NCBI RefSeq assembly: GCF_040802235.1
Contig: NC_133168.1
Span: 34,305,759-34,369,758 of the forward strand
Length of the DNA: 64,000 nt
Origin: Manis javanica
Lineage: Eukaryota; Chordata; Mammalia; Pholidota; Manidae
Reading direction: 5' to 3'
This document shows positions 1 to 10,920 of this stretch, one piece after another. Position 1 is the stretch's first letter. Each line of letters starts with the position of its first letter. The translations under genes were made by a program, and so were the position numbers. A model generated the notes under the pieces. The model was not told the origin of the DNA. It searched no databases and saw only the letters and a program-made list of their open reading frames with translations.

Positions 1-2739
1 AATGAAACCAAGAGCTTGTTATTTGAGAAAATAAACAAAATAGATAAGCCTCTAGCCAAACTTATTAAGAGAAAAAGAGAATCAACACACATCAATGGAA
101 TCAGAAATGAGAATGGAAAAATCATGACAGACTCCACAGAAATACAAAAAATTATTAAAGACTACTATGAAAACCTATATGCCAACAAGCTGAAAAACCT
201 AGAAGAAATGGACAACTTCCTAGAAAAATACAACCTTCCAAGACTGACCAAGTAAGAAACACAAAAGTTAAACAAACCAATTATTATGAAAAAAATTGAA
301 ACAGTAATCAAAAAACTACCCAAGAACAAAACCCCCGGGCCAGATGGATTTACCTCAGAATTTTATCAGACACACAGAGAAGACATAATACCCATTCTCC
401 TTTAAGTTTTCCAAAAAATAGAAAAGGAGGGAATACTCCCAAACTGATTCTATGAAGCCAACATCTTTCTAATACCAAAACCAGGCAAAGACCCCACCAA
501 AAAAGAAAATTACAGACCAATATTCCTGATGAATGTAGATGCAAAAATACACAACAAAATATTAGCAAACAGAATTCAACAGTATATCAAAAGGATCATA
601 CACTATGACCAAGTGGGATTCATCCCAGGGATGCAAGGATGGTACAACATTCAAAAATCCATCAACATCATCCACCACATCAACAAAAAGAAAGACAAAA
701 ACCACATGATCATCTCCATAGATGCTGAAAAAGCACTTGACAAAATTCAACATCCATTCATGATAAAAACTCTCTGCAGAATGGGCATAGAGGGCAAGTA
801 CCTCAACATAATAAAGGCCATATATGATAAACCCACAGCCAACATTATACTGAACAGCGAGAAGTTGATAGTTTTTCCTCTGAGCTCGGGAACTAGACAG
901 GATGCCCACTCTCCCCACTGTTATTTAACATAGTACTGGAGGTCCTAGCCATGGAAATCAGACAAAACAAAGAAATACAAGGAATCCAGACTGGTAAAGA
1001 AGAAGTTAAACTGTCACTATTTGCAAATGATATTATACTAAAAAATCCTAATGACTCCACTCCAAAACTACTAGAACTGATATCGGAATACAGCAAAGTT
1101 GCACAAAACAAAATTAACACACAGAAATCTGTAGCTTTCCTATACACTAACAATGAACCAATAGAAAGAGAAATCAGAAAACAATTCCATTCACCATTGC
1201 ATCAAAATGAATAAAATACCTAGGAATAAACCTAATCAAAGAAGTGAAAGACCTATACCCTGAAAACTACTAGTCACTCTTAAGAGAAATTAAAGGAGAC
1301 ACTAACAAATGGAAACTCATCCCATGCTCATGGCTAGGAAGAATTAATATTGTCAAAATGGCCATCCTGCCCAAAGCAATATAAAGCTTTGATGCAATCC
1401 CTATCATATTACTAACAACATTCTTCAATGAACTGGAACAAATAGTTCACAAATTCATATGGAAACACCAAAGACCCCGAATAACCAAAGCAATCCTGAA
1501 TAAGAAGAATGAAGTGGGGGAGATCTCACTCCCCAACTTCAAGCTCTACTACAAAGCCACAGTAATCAAGACAATTTGGTACTGGCAAAAGAACAGAGCC
1601 ACAGACCTGTGGAACAGATTAGAGACTCCAGACATTAACCCAAACATATATATAGTCAATTAATATTTGATAAATGAGCCATGGACATACAATGGGGAAA
1701 TGACAGTCTCTTCAACAGATGGTGCTGGCAAAACTGGACAGCTACATGTACGAGAATGAAACTGGATCACCGTCTAACCCCATACACAAACGTAAATTTA
1801 AAATGGATCAAAGACCTGAATGTAAGCCATGAAACCATAAAACTCTAAAAAAAACATAGGCAAAAACCTTTTAGACATAAACATGAGTGACCTCTTCTTG
1901 AACATATCTCCCCGGGCAAGGAAAACAACAGCAAAAATGAACAAGTGGGACTATATTAAGCTGAAAAGCTTCTGTACAGAAAAAGACACCATCAATAGAA
2001 CAAAAAGGAACCCTACAGTATGGGAGAATATATTTGTAAATGACAGATCCGATAAAGGCTTGACTTCCAAAATATATAAAGAGCTCACACACCTCAACAA
2101 ACAAAAAACAAATAACGCAATTAAAAAATGGGCAGAGGAACTGAACAGACAGTTGTCCAAAAAAGAAATACAGATGGCCAGCAGTCACATGAAAAGATGC
2201 TCCACATCGCTAATTATCAGAGAAATGCAAATTAAAACTACAATGAGGTATCACCTCACACCAGTAAGGATGGCTGCCATCCAAAAGACAAACAACAACA
2301 AATGTTGGCGAGGCTGTGGAGAAAGTGGAACCCTCCTACACTGCTGGTGGGAATGTAAATTAGTTCAACCATTGTGGAAAACAGTATGGAGGTTCCTCAA
2401 AATGCTCAAAACAGACTTACCATTTGACCCAGGAATTCCACTCCTAGGAATTTACCCGAAGAATGCAGCAATCAAGTTTGAGAAAGACAGATGCACCCCC
2501 ATGTTTATTGCAGCACTACTTAAAATAGCCAAGAATTGGAAGCAACCTAAATGTCCATCGGTAGATGAATAAATAAAGAAGAAGTGGTACATATACACAA
2601 TGGAATACTACTCAGCCATAAGAAGAGGGCAAATCCTACCATTTGCAGCAACATGGATGGAGCTGGAGGGTATTATACTCAGTGAAATAAGCCAAGTGGA
2701 GATAAATACCAAATGATTTCACCCATCTGTGAAGTATAA
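1..2739 (+). pseudogene. L1 ORF2 remnant (reverse transcriptase and C-terminal region)
   Basis: ORF2 normally encodes the endonuclease/reverse transcriptase that copies L1 RNA into the genome. Open pieces here are 16-255 (linker before RT), 529-933 (RT fingers/palm, with the segment ending in GTRQ), 951-1214 (palm) and 1883-2572 (C-terminal region with the cysteine motif near CWRGCGE and CWWECK). The family's catalytic FADD box reads FAND at about 1020-1031, so the first of the paired aspartates is replaced by asparagine. The fragments lie in different frames and are separated by stops, for example at 253-255 and 2570-2572. The original stop is probably the TAA at 2737-2739. It is an inactive fossil. 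Confidence 0.95.
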
Positions 2740-3075
2740 GAACAAAGGAAAAACTGAAGAAACAAAACAGCAGAATCACAGAACCCAAGAATGGACTAAC
2801 AGGTACCAAAGGGAAAGGGACTGTGGAGGATGGGTGGGTAGGGAGGGATAAAGGGGGGAAGAAAAAAAGGGGGTATTATGATTAGCATGCATAATGTGGG
2901 AGGTGGGAGAAAGGGGAGGGCTGTGCAACACAGAGAAGACAAGTAGTGATTCTACAACATTTTGCTATGCTGCTGGACAGTGACTATAATGGGGTTTGTG
3001 GGAGAGACTTGGTATAGGGGAGAGCCTAGTAAACATAATATTCTTCATGTAATTGTAGATTAATGATAAAAAAAA
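1..3075 (+). mobile_element. LINE-1 element, 3' half (ORF2 remnant plus 3' UTR)
   Basis: This is an L1 non-LTR retrotransposon whose 5' part lies before the window. The sequence starts inside ORF2, between the endonuclease and reverse transcriptase domains. It runs through the whole RT and C-terminal cysteine-containing region, then into a G-rich 3' UTR (about 2810-2930) and a short A-rich tail near 3068-3075. The 3' UTR has the guanine-rich purine tract typical of mammalian L1s. Stop codons and frameshifts are spread throughout, so it is a dead copy. ERV-derived sequence starts directly after the A-rich tail; I could not find a target-site duplication because the 5' end is outside the window. 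Confidence 0.96.
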
Positions 3076-3080
3076 GAGAA

Positions 3081-3400
3081 AGAAGAGGGGGATTACTCCC
3101 TGATAGGATAAAACTAACTGCAAATCAATGATTAATGCATGCTTTACATATCCTTAATTTTGAACTTTTAAAGGGTGTCAAACGATCAGCTATGGAAATA
3201 CGTTTTTCTGATAATGTTCCTTTCTGTTAAAAAAAAAAAAAGAAAAAGCAGTTCCTGTTTGGTGACCTCCCATGAGTTCTACACAATGGTATAAAGGGCA
3301 TATCAAAGTGTGGGCAAAGGGTCTGTTTGTGTTTATACAGAGGATCAAAGCCTAATTTGGCTACCCTTAAAGTGAACTAAAATACGATATGAACAAGAAC
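3081..3400 (+). pseudogene. Retroviral integrase C-terminal domain, broken
   Basis: Three reading frames together give the C-terminal part of a class II (alpha/beta-type) retroviral integrase. About 3090-3180 carries the helix with a HALHILNF-like segment. About 3275-3320 has a tryptophan-rich strand (QWYKGHIKVWA). About 3313-3400 has the SH3-like part (GKGSVCVYTED, IWLPLK). Each piece is in a different frame and contains stops, for example TGA at 3373-3375. A 12-A run (3229-3240) interrupts the middle. The order and spacing match the end of pol just before env, which supports reading the following frame as Env. It is non-functional. Assignment rests on motif recognition only. Confidence 0.6.
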
Positions 3401-3945
3401 TTCCAACATCAGCACTCTCTGGAAGAGTCATACCCATACCAGAAGATGATCATCAAAAAAACCTCAACAAAGATCCAGGCGATGCTGCAGTTGTAGCTGC
3501 ATTCATCCCACTGGTTCCTGGACTTGCCATTGGAATGAAGAAGGAGATATCTAAGCTGGCCTGTGCATACAGTAAAACAACAAATTTGACTGGATCTATA
3601 CTGTTGGAACTCAACCAAGAATTAGGAGAAGTGCAAATTGTAGCGCTCCAAAATCTTACGACTACAGACTATCTACTGTTAAAAGAACATATTGGATGTG
3701 AACAGTCCCCAGGAATGGGTTGTTTTAATTTTTCTGATTTCTCTCAGACTGTTCAAGTTCAGTTGGACAATATTCACCATATCACAGATAAGTTTTCACA
3801 AATGCCTAGGGTGCCTAACTGGTTTTCTTGGTTTCACTGGAGATGGCTGGTAATTATAGGTCTGCTTTGGTTATGTAACTATATTCCTATTATGTTAATG
3901 TGTGTATGCAATTTAATTAGTAGTTTAAAACCTATACATGCTTAA
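3376..3945 (+). pseudogene. ERV Env transmembrane subunit remnant, alpharetrovirus-like type
   Basis: An open stretch runs from just after the TGA at 3373-3375 to a TAA at 3943-3945. In order it shows a hydrophobic glycine/proline-containing segment (3496-3534) in the place of an internal fusion region, a heptad-type helix with NLT glycosylation motifs, and an LQN motif. It continues with a disulfide loop reading CEQSPGMGC (3697-3723), then FNFSD, a tryptophan-rich membrane-proximal stretch, and a membrane anchor of about 25 residues near 3840-3925 with a short tail. The loop would be CX6CC in covalently linked retroviral Envs; the penultimate cysteine is glycine here. The pattern recalls the alpharetrovirus type more than the usual mammalian gamma or beta types. 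The surface subunit and signal peptide are missing, so it is a partial relic. Confidence 0.75.
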
Positions 3946-4861
3946 GTTACTCTACTAGAGGATACGTCAAAGAAATAATCAATCTTCCCATGTTATCTTC
4001 CATCTGCTACTCCTATAGCTTTTCTTCTTCCTTCCTAATTACAACCCTTAAATAGAATTCGTGCCTCATATCGAATTTACCGAGTATCATAATTCTTCCA
4101 AGTGGTAAAGATACCTCAAGACAAATACTGGGCATAAAAGACACAGGGCATAAATCTGCAAAGAAGTAAAAAGCTAACTTTTCAAACAATATTGCCTCTC
4201 TCTCACTTACCAACTTCACATTTCCCTGTATGGCCCCGGAAGATTACTGCTTAGCCAGAGAATGGTAAGATTCCTCAAGGGAGGAAAAACCTAAGACAGG
4301 CACAGTTGCAGGGGGCTCATCAGTTGAGAAATTGGGGATCAACAGAGGTGAGGCTTAGAACCTCACCCCCCCCTGTTTTGAGAGAAATCTTCTGTATCCG
4401 TGGATGTTTTATTGCCCTTGTCTAGCTTGTATTAACACTTAGTCTACAGGCACACACCTTATCATCTACATTTGCTCCCTTACAGCACTAAACTATGTTT
4501 TCTACCTTTATCTTGCATCTACCTACCACTTCAGCATTTTATTTAAAATAATAATAATAATAATAATAAGGGAGAAATGTCAGATTCACATATAAATCAA
4601 GTATAAAAATCAAACAAATATTCATATTTGACCTGATTGTTTATAGTTCATAATGTGTGATCAAAGCTGAAAGTTGCTGTGATGACTGCCCTTGTACTGT
4701 TCACCATGTGAGAACTTGTTCATTATGCTTCAGAAGATTGGAGACTGATGAGAATTAGGCTTGGGGTGGATTAATGATTGTACATTGAGCATTGAGTCCC
4801 CTATGCAGAATTTTATTGTTGTTAACAATCATTTGATAATAAACATGAGAGATGCCCTCTC
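3946..4861 (+). other. LTR-like / 3' untranslated tail of the ERV remnant
   Basis: This non-coding stretch follows the Env stop and ends in a polyadenylation signal at 4838-4843. I see no clear TG...CA ends, so calling it an LTR is inference from its position after env. It contains a CT/AC-rich section, a TAA microsatellite and an AT-rich 3' third. The last 230 bases look like a conserved mobile-element 3' end. Confidence 0.45.
4544..4570 (+). repeat. (TAA)n microsatellite
   Basis: About eight AAT/TAA units sit within the LTR-like tail of the ERV remnant. Confidence 0.85.
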
Positions 4862-4873
4862 AAAAAAAAAAAA

Positions 4874-6469
4874 CTTAACAGACAATAAAATTTTAAATAA
4901 ATTGAACCTAGTTTGGATATTGACCAGTTGGATTTAACCAATATTGTTAAAACAAACTAAAACTACAGTTATGAAATAACTGGGGGAATTTGCATTTCAT
5001 CTTGATAACTGATTGTATTAAAACTTTATTACAAGTCATTTTATGCCTTAATATTTGAAGTTTATATATGTGTTTAGATTTGAAAAACGAATTATTTTAT
5101 TTTATGGATAGACAACACATACTGAAATATTTAAGGATAAACAGATATAGAATGAAGGGCTAACTTCCAAAAGTCTATAGTAGTGGGAAAAGATATGCAG
5201 TGAGTTGTAGATGTAACAATTCTGGCTAATTGCTGAAGATGGGTCTTGGATACATGGGAGTTCAGTATAATTTTCTTTTCTCCAATGCTTTCATTAAACA
5301 TTTCCTAAGCTGCCTCTATTGTTTTTTGAAAATGTATAATGTAAATTAAAAGCACTCCGTAAGTAAGATGGTTTTTCTTGGTTCTTGATTTTTATATAAG
5401 GGATAGGTGGAATTCAAGCCTAGAATGAGCTTAAATGGCAAGTTTCCTACATGTATTCCTCTGTGAAGTAAATATGGCAATGTGTAAATATGACAGTGAA
5501 GAAGAGAAAGAACATACCATAGGAAAGGAGATTTCAGACTTCTCCTCACTAGATAGCTCAGCAGTTTAGGTACCTGGGTTTAGTTTCAGACTGCTCCCAA
5601 ACTCTGGAATCACTGGGTTCACCAGCTCTAGGTCAAGAAACTCCTTTATTTGAACAAGACCTGCTTCCTTTTTCACTCTTCAGGAGGCTGGCTGGATTTC
5701 CAGGATGTGCTGTGTCTACGAGAGCGATCTAGCACAGATACGATTAGAGGATCCACCAACACTTGCAGCTTGCTAACCAGAGAAACCAGATGCTAGTGAC
5801 CACCTCTCAAGATCTGTTCCCAATGCCTTAGATGGTTGCTTCTCCTCTGAGTAGTCCAATAGATGTGCTCATAAGCCCCAACTAGGCATTGTGATGACAG
5901 TCTTACCATCATCCCTTCTGTTACATCATCACCCTGCCCACAGTCTTGATAATTCTAAAGTCCAGAAGGAAACAATGAAACCTGATCTACAGAACTGTTA
6001 TCCAGCATAGTTTTCAGTTAAGAATGGTGGTTTAAGTGCTGGTTTATGGAGATGAATAATGTGTAGTTTTGCCCTTAAAAAAATATTTTGTCTACTGGAT
6101 AAGACAGATATATAGATAAGTAATTTCTCCTAGTGCTGTTAAAAGATATTTAAGTATAATGTATTTATTATAGAAGCACAAAAGAAGAGCTCCTAGCCCA
6201 ACATGGGAAATTTCAGGAAAAATTCCCAGAGAAGTTTGTTCGTGACACAGGTCTATAAGAAGTCTAAAGTTATCAGATAAAAAAATTTTTTTTTCAATGA
6301 GATGGAATTATAAGTAACATGGCTTTAAATATCATCTGTATTCTGAAAAATTCCAAATTTATATTTCTGGTCCAGACCCTTTTTACAAACTCTAGATGTA
6401 TTTATCTTACTGTGAATATATTCAGTATAACCACTTGGATGTCTAATAAATGTCTCAAATTCAACATAT
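4874..6469. other. No gene recognised; AT-rich unique sequence
   Basis: No coding signature or named repeat is visible to me. A slightly less AT-rich part, roughly 5560-5960, could be an old unrecognised repeat. The short open frames here have no recognisable domains. Confidence 0.5.
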
Positions 6470-6479
6470 ATAAAATGAA

Positions 6480-6906
6480 GTCCTGATCTTACCCCCAGAT
6501 GTTTATCTGAACCCTTTTCTGCTAGGCAACTCTGTGTCCCAATTTCTCAGAACAAAATCCTGTAGTAGTCCTTGACTCCTCTCTCTATCCCCACCCCACC
6601 CATCTCATACTTCATGCAGCAACTCTGTAGAGACAGATAATTGGAAAGAGCCACAGAAGGAAAGAAAACTGGCAAACATCACAGCTATCTAAGACTTCCA
6701 GGCACTGTTCCCAGGGAGCATTATTAATCACACAGGACATGCTTTGTCTGAGGGTGGTAAAACGTTAAGATATCTCTAGAGGTTTATTGTCTACCTCTCA
6801 CCACTTCACTATAAGATCCATGAAGTCAGGGATCTTAGTTATACTTGCTGATATATTTCAGGCACTGTGGCATATAGTAGATGAACAATAAATATAAATT
6901 GAATGA
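6480..6906 (+). mobile_element. Ancient L2 LINE, 3' end
   Basis: The last 120 bases (6786-6906) follow the L2 3'-end pattern: a block on a subject's 'start, end, dose' type ATCCATGAAGTCAGGGATCTT, a CACTGTGGCATATAGTAG block, an AATAAAT block and a terminal GAATGAAA. The upstream 300 bases (CT-rich, GTCCTTGACTCCTC) look like older L2 body and are less certain. Confidence 0.75.
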
Positions 6907-8921
6907 AAAAAAGTAAAATTTATGCCATTGTGCATGTATTTAGTAGTAAAAGAAACTAAATACTGTGCAGATAAATATTGTGAGATCAGAAATGGAGGTA
7001 AAGCAAATTAAGAAAATGCTGTCACAGTGAATATGAGGTGCCATGCTATGGATTGTGGTTTTTACCCTATAGGTAATGGAAGATCTGCTAAAACATTTTT
7101 TAAACGTAAGTGCATTTTATATAGATCATTATGGTAGCTTTTTGGAGAGAGAGATAAGGAAGACAGTAAAGGTCACAAATTTATTGTAATACCTTTTTTA
7201 AAGATGAAGGCCTGACTTAGGGAAATGGGGATGGAAAGAAAAGGAAGATTTAGAACATTCTATACCATAAGCCACTATGGTAGGGCAGGTTGCTTGACTG
7301 GATATAAGGAATGAGGGAAATAAAACAGTCTAAAATGCTACCAGTTTTTTTGATTTGCATCAGGGGAGATAAAAACTAATTAATGAGATAATTTAAATTA
7401 TCAGTATAAAATCAGAAACAGATCTTGAGTGAACAATCATGTGCTCTGTTTGGACATTTTTCTGGAAGCTGACATAATAATATACACAGCATTTTGTGAA
7501 GTTATACAGACAAAATATGACACTTACCTGCTTTGTGACCAAAACAATATAGTTCTCTTATTTGCTCCTGTATTCTCATCTATGAAGAAAAGGACAATGA
7601 CAGATACCTCACAGAATTGTTGTAAATATAAAATTAAATAAAATATGTACATATCATAGAGACTATGTACATAGAGACTCAATACATATCACTATGTATT
7701 TGTCTTTGGCAAATATTTCAAGTACTCCAAGTGGATGTGTCTAGAAGAAATCAGGGTATTCCTATAAGAAATTTAAGAGAAAGGAATGTATACCTGAGTC
7801 ATTAGGAACTAGATAAATCTTAACAACGGGTAAGATATGGAAACACAAAAGGCACAAGTAGAAGAGCAAGAAGATACTCATGGGAATGATAATTTTAAAA
7901 GCTTTAAACAGAAACTCACAAAAGAAGACCAGTATAGTACAGAGAGAATGGAAATTAGCTTAAGGTACAAAGTGGGTTTTTTTGTTCTGTTCTTGTTTTG
8001 ACTAGACTACTTATTTAACTACTTACTGTTAAATAAAGCTCACCAAGTCTACTTGTTGAAAGTTAAACGTGCAGTCTTCTATGTGGCTCACATTTCATAT
8101 AACTCCTTAAAACCTCAACATATTAGTGATGGGACAAATGGCAGTCATTTTACTCCATCTCATTCCCAGGGTAATTTCATTCATAGTGACATTTGTCCTA
8201 CGATATCCCACTTTCCCATATCATAGACAGTGACGTGTTAATGGAAATCAATATACTTTGCATTATTCTTCCAGTTACTTATAACACCATAAGAACTATA
8301 ATTAGTATAAGACTGAGGTTCTACCTTCATCACAGTACATTCCCTGAATAGAAAAGAAAGCACCATGGCACATAGCTTTCAGAATCTAGAATTAACATTT
8401 CAAAAAGGACAGTTTCTTTATGAAAGCCTGAAGGGGATTAAATTGAAGCAGTTTAAAGTTTACAGGTAAAGCCAACAAAAGTAAAGGGTCAGAAAATGAT
8501 ATGATGGTGATAAAAATGTGTGTGTCTATTCCCCAGGACAAGATTAAACTAAAGATCGGAAAATTGAATGGGTTGTTCAGTGTGAAATATCTCAATTTGT
8601 CTACAATCCTGAGAAGCCTACATACTATCAGTCATGCCTGCTGTAAACTAGAGGAGGTCTGGATAATCAAATTACATTTAGGAGAAGAAATATTTTATCT
8701 TTCTATCCACTATATTTGAAATTGGTATTCAAAAATGAATCTTTCACATGCCTGAAATTATATTAGAGCTAACGATGAAACAAGGGAGGCCCAATAAACA
8801 TGCGCTAGGTTCCTCATTTAGTCAGTAGTGCTGCATAGGAGAAGCATTTCAGTTCTGTCCTGCCACAACTCAGCATCACCAGTTAACACAATCCTTTCTC
8901 CTTTTTTTTTTCTTTTTTTGG
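6907..8921. other. No gene recognised
   Basis: AT-rich sequence with no domain-bearing frame and no repeat I can name. The short open frames at 7429-7641 and 8501-8719 show no recognisable protein features. Confidence 0.5.
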
Positions 8922-9165
8922 CTTATTTTTCTTTATTGAAGTATAGTTGATATACAATCTTACACAGGTTTCAAGTATACAACACAGTGGTTGAACAGTT
9001 ACCCACATTATTAAATCCTCACCACAACTAGTACAGTTACTTTCTGTTAACATAGGAAGATGTTACAGAATCACTGGCTATACTTTTCACACTGTACTTA
9101 CATCCCTGTGACCAACTTATATTATGGTTGAGAATTTCTGTGCATCTTTATCACATACAATTTTG
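8922..9165 (-). mobile_element. L1 3' end, antisense
   Basis: On the + strand a T-rich run is followed by the antisense of a laurasiatherian L1 3' UTR: TTGAAGTATAGTTGATATAC, a 'tttcaagtatacaacacagtgg' type block and a CATCCCTGTGACC block. The poly(A) end is on the left, so the element points left. Similar pieces occur at 16765 and 30071. Confidence 0.85.
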
Positions 9166-9379
9166 ACTCCCCCAAAACTTAAGTACTAATTGACCAGAGA
9201 AGCCTTACTGATAAGTCATTAGCACATATTTGTTATATGTACTATATACTGTATTCTTACAATAAAGCAAGCTAAGTAAATAAAATGTTTTTCCAAATCA
9301 TTGCAAATCTCCAAAAAGTTTTCCAATATATATTTATTGAAAAAATATACATATAAGATGACATGCACATTTCAAAACT

Positions 9380-10515
9380 GTGTTAATTATATATATTTTT
9401 TTCATGTACACTCCATTCAGATCAAGATATAAAGTATTTATAGAAGTTTCTTCATGCTTCTTCCAATTTAATACTGTTTTCCCTAGAAGTAACTGGTGTT
9501 TTCAATTCTACCACCACAAATTAGTTTTGCCTGGTATTGAACTTCATATAAATGAACTCAGATACTATATACTTCTCTATCTAGTTCTTTTGGATGTCAC
9601 TATGTGTGTGAGATTTGTACAGATTAGGACAACATAATTTATATCACTCTCCATCTACAGTTTTTCATAATTTTGGTGTGGGCATTTGGGATATCCAGTT
9701 TTTTTTCTATTACAAACTTGTTTAAACATTCTCAAACTTCTTTGTTGGTAATAAGCTCTTCTTTTTCTCAGTTATGTATCTATGAATAGCATTTCTGGGC
9801 CTTACGGAAGGCATATAGTTAGCTTTATCAAATTCCAGATGTTTGTTTTCCCCATCGTATATCCCAATCAGCAATATGTGAAATTTATGCCTTCTATACA
9901 TCTTTGTCTACTTGGTTTTGTCAGGCTTTTAAATTTTCTCCATTCTAGTAGGTATAAAATCATACACATTCTGATTTTAATTTATGTTTTTCTAATAAAT
10001 AGTGATGTTGAGCATTCTTTCACATGCTTATGGGCCATTTGATTATCCTATTTTATGAAATGACTTTTTTTCTTACATGCTGTAATGACTTACATGCTGT
10101 TTTTTATTAGTTTATTTGCCTTTTGCCCTATTAATTTGTACAATTCATTATATATGCATACTAAAAATCTTTCATTGGGTATATTTATTTGGGTATCATG
10201 CTCTGTGTTATGGATTGCCTTTCTACTCTTTTAGTGGTTTCTTTTGATAAATAAAAGACCTTGATTTTAATGATAGTCTATTTACTCAATTTTCTTTTTA
10301 AGTTTCAAATTTGTGTGTTTAACAAATATTTGTCTATTCCAAGGATAATAAAATTTCCTTTAAAAGTTTTATTAATTTTTTTCTTCACATTTTGAGCTGC
10401 AATTTATCTGGACTTTTATATATGTATTGTGTGAGATAAGGATCAAGAAATGCTTTTCATTTCAATATGTAAACAGTAGTGTCATATTTTGAAAAGACCA
10501 TCATTTCCCAGTATA
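9380..10515 (-). mobile_element. Old L1 (L1M type), antisense 3' region
   Basis: The + strand carries diagnostic antisense L1 blocks in the expected order. These include the TAGTGATGTTGAGCATTC block with TTGGGCCATTTG-like sequence after it (about 9995-10045), the TGGATTGCCTTTCTACTC block (about 10210), the GTGTGAGATAAGGATCAAG block (about 10428) and a final TTTCCCAGTAT block (about 10505). Divergence is high and no frame is open, so it is an ancient copy. Confidence 0.8.
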
Positions 10516-10529
10516 CTTTGGAAACTAGA

Positions 10530-10920
10530 CTGTTATTGTGATAATTTTATGTGTGTACTTGGAGAGTGCTTTTGGATGAGATTAGCATTTAAATTGATCA
10601 ACTCTGACTAAGCTGATTGCCTTCATAATGTAACCCTCATCCAAACAGTTGAAGGTCTGAATAGAACAAAAAGACCAGTCTCTTGAGTAAAAGAGAGTTG
10701 TCCAGTAGACGGCCTTTAGACTTCATTTGTAGCATCAGCTCCCTAGGGTCTTTCATCTACTGGTCCATATTGTAAATTTGTACTTTCCAGTCTCCATAGT
10801 CATGTGAGCCAAGACCTTATAACAAGTCATAACAGACACACACACACACACACACACTCACATACACACACACATTGCATTGGTTGTGTTTTCCTGAAGA
10901 GCCCTTACTAAGACAGTTAT
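10530..10920 (+). repeat. Old interspersed repeat (family uncertain, possibly LTR-type)
   Basis: Blocks such as GGATGAGATTAGCATTTAAAT, CATCCAAACAGTTGAAGG, CTCCATAGTCATGTGAGCCA and TTTCCTGAAGAGCCCTTACTA match a mammalian interspersed repeat I have seen often but cannot name with confidence. A CA microsatellite has grown inside its right part, where the consensus carries a dinucleotide run. Confidence 0.6.
10836..10876 (+). repeat. (CA)n microsatellite
   Basis: About 20 CA units with two interruptions (TC and TA), lying inside the old interspersed repeat. Confidence 0.95.

Larger units (their letters stand above)
3076..4873 (+). mobile_element. Rearranged ERV remnant: integrase end, Env TM, LTR-like tail, poly(A)
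   Basis: Reading left to right, this segment holds a degraded integrase C-terminus, an Env transmembrane subunit and about 0.9 kb of non-coding sequence. It ends in AATAAA (4838-4843) followed 18 bases later by a run of 12 A (4862-4873). The surface subunit that should lie between integrase and TM is absent. A retroviral RNA 3' end followed by a genomic poly(A) tail suggests that an ERV transcript was copied back by L1, as in the SINE-R part of SVA elements. That origin is inference: I could not find a target duplication around the poly(A). An alternative is a normal ERV fragment that was later rearranged. Confidence 0.7.

Noticed and set aside
10836..10876. CRISPR-like or other arrayed repeat
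   Set aside because: Simple dinucleotide repeat in a mammalian genome; no spacers.
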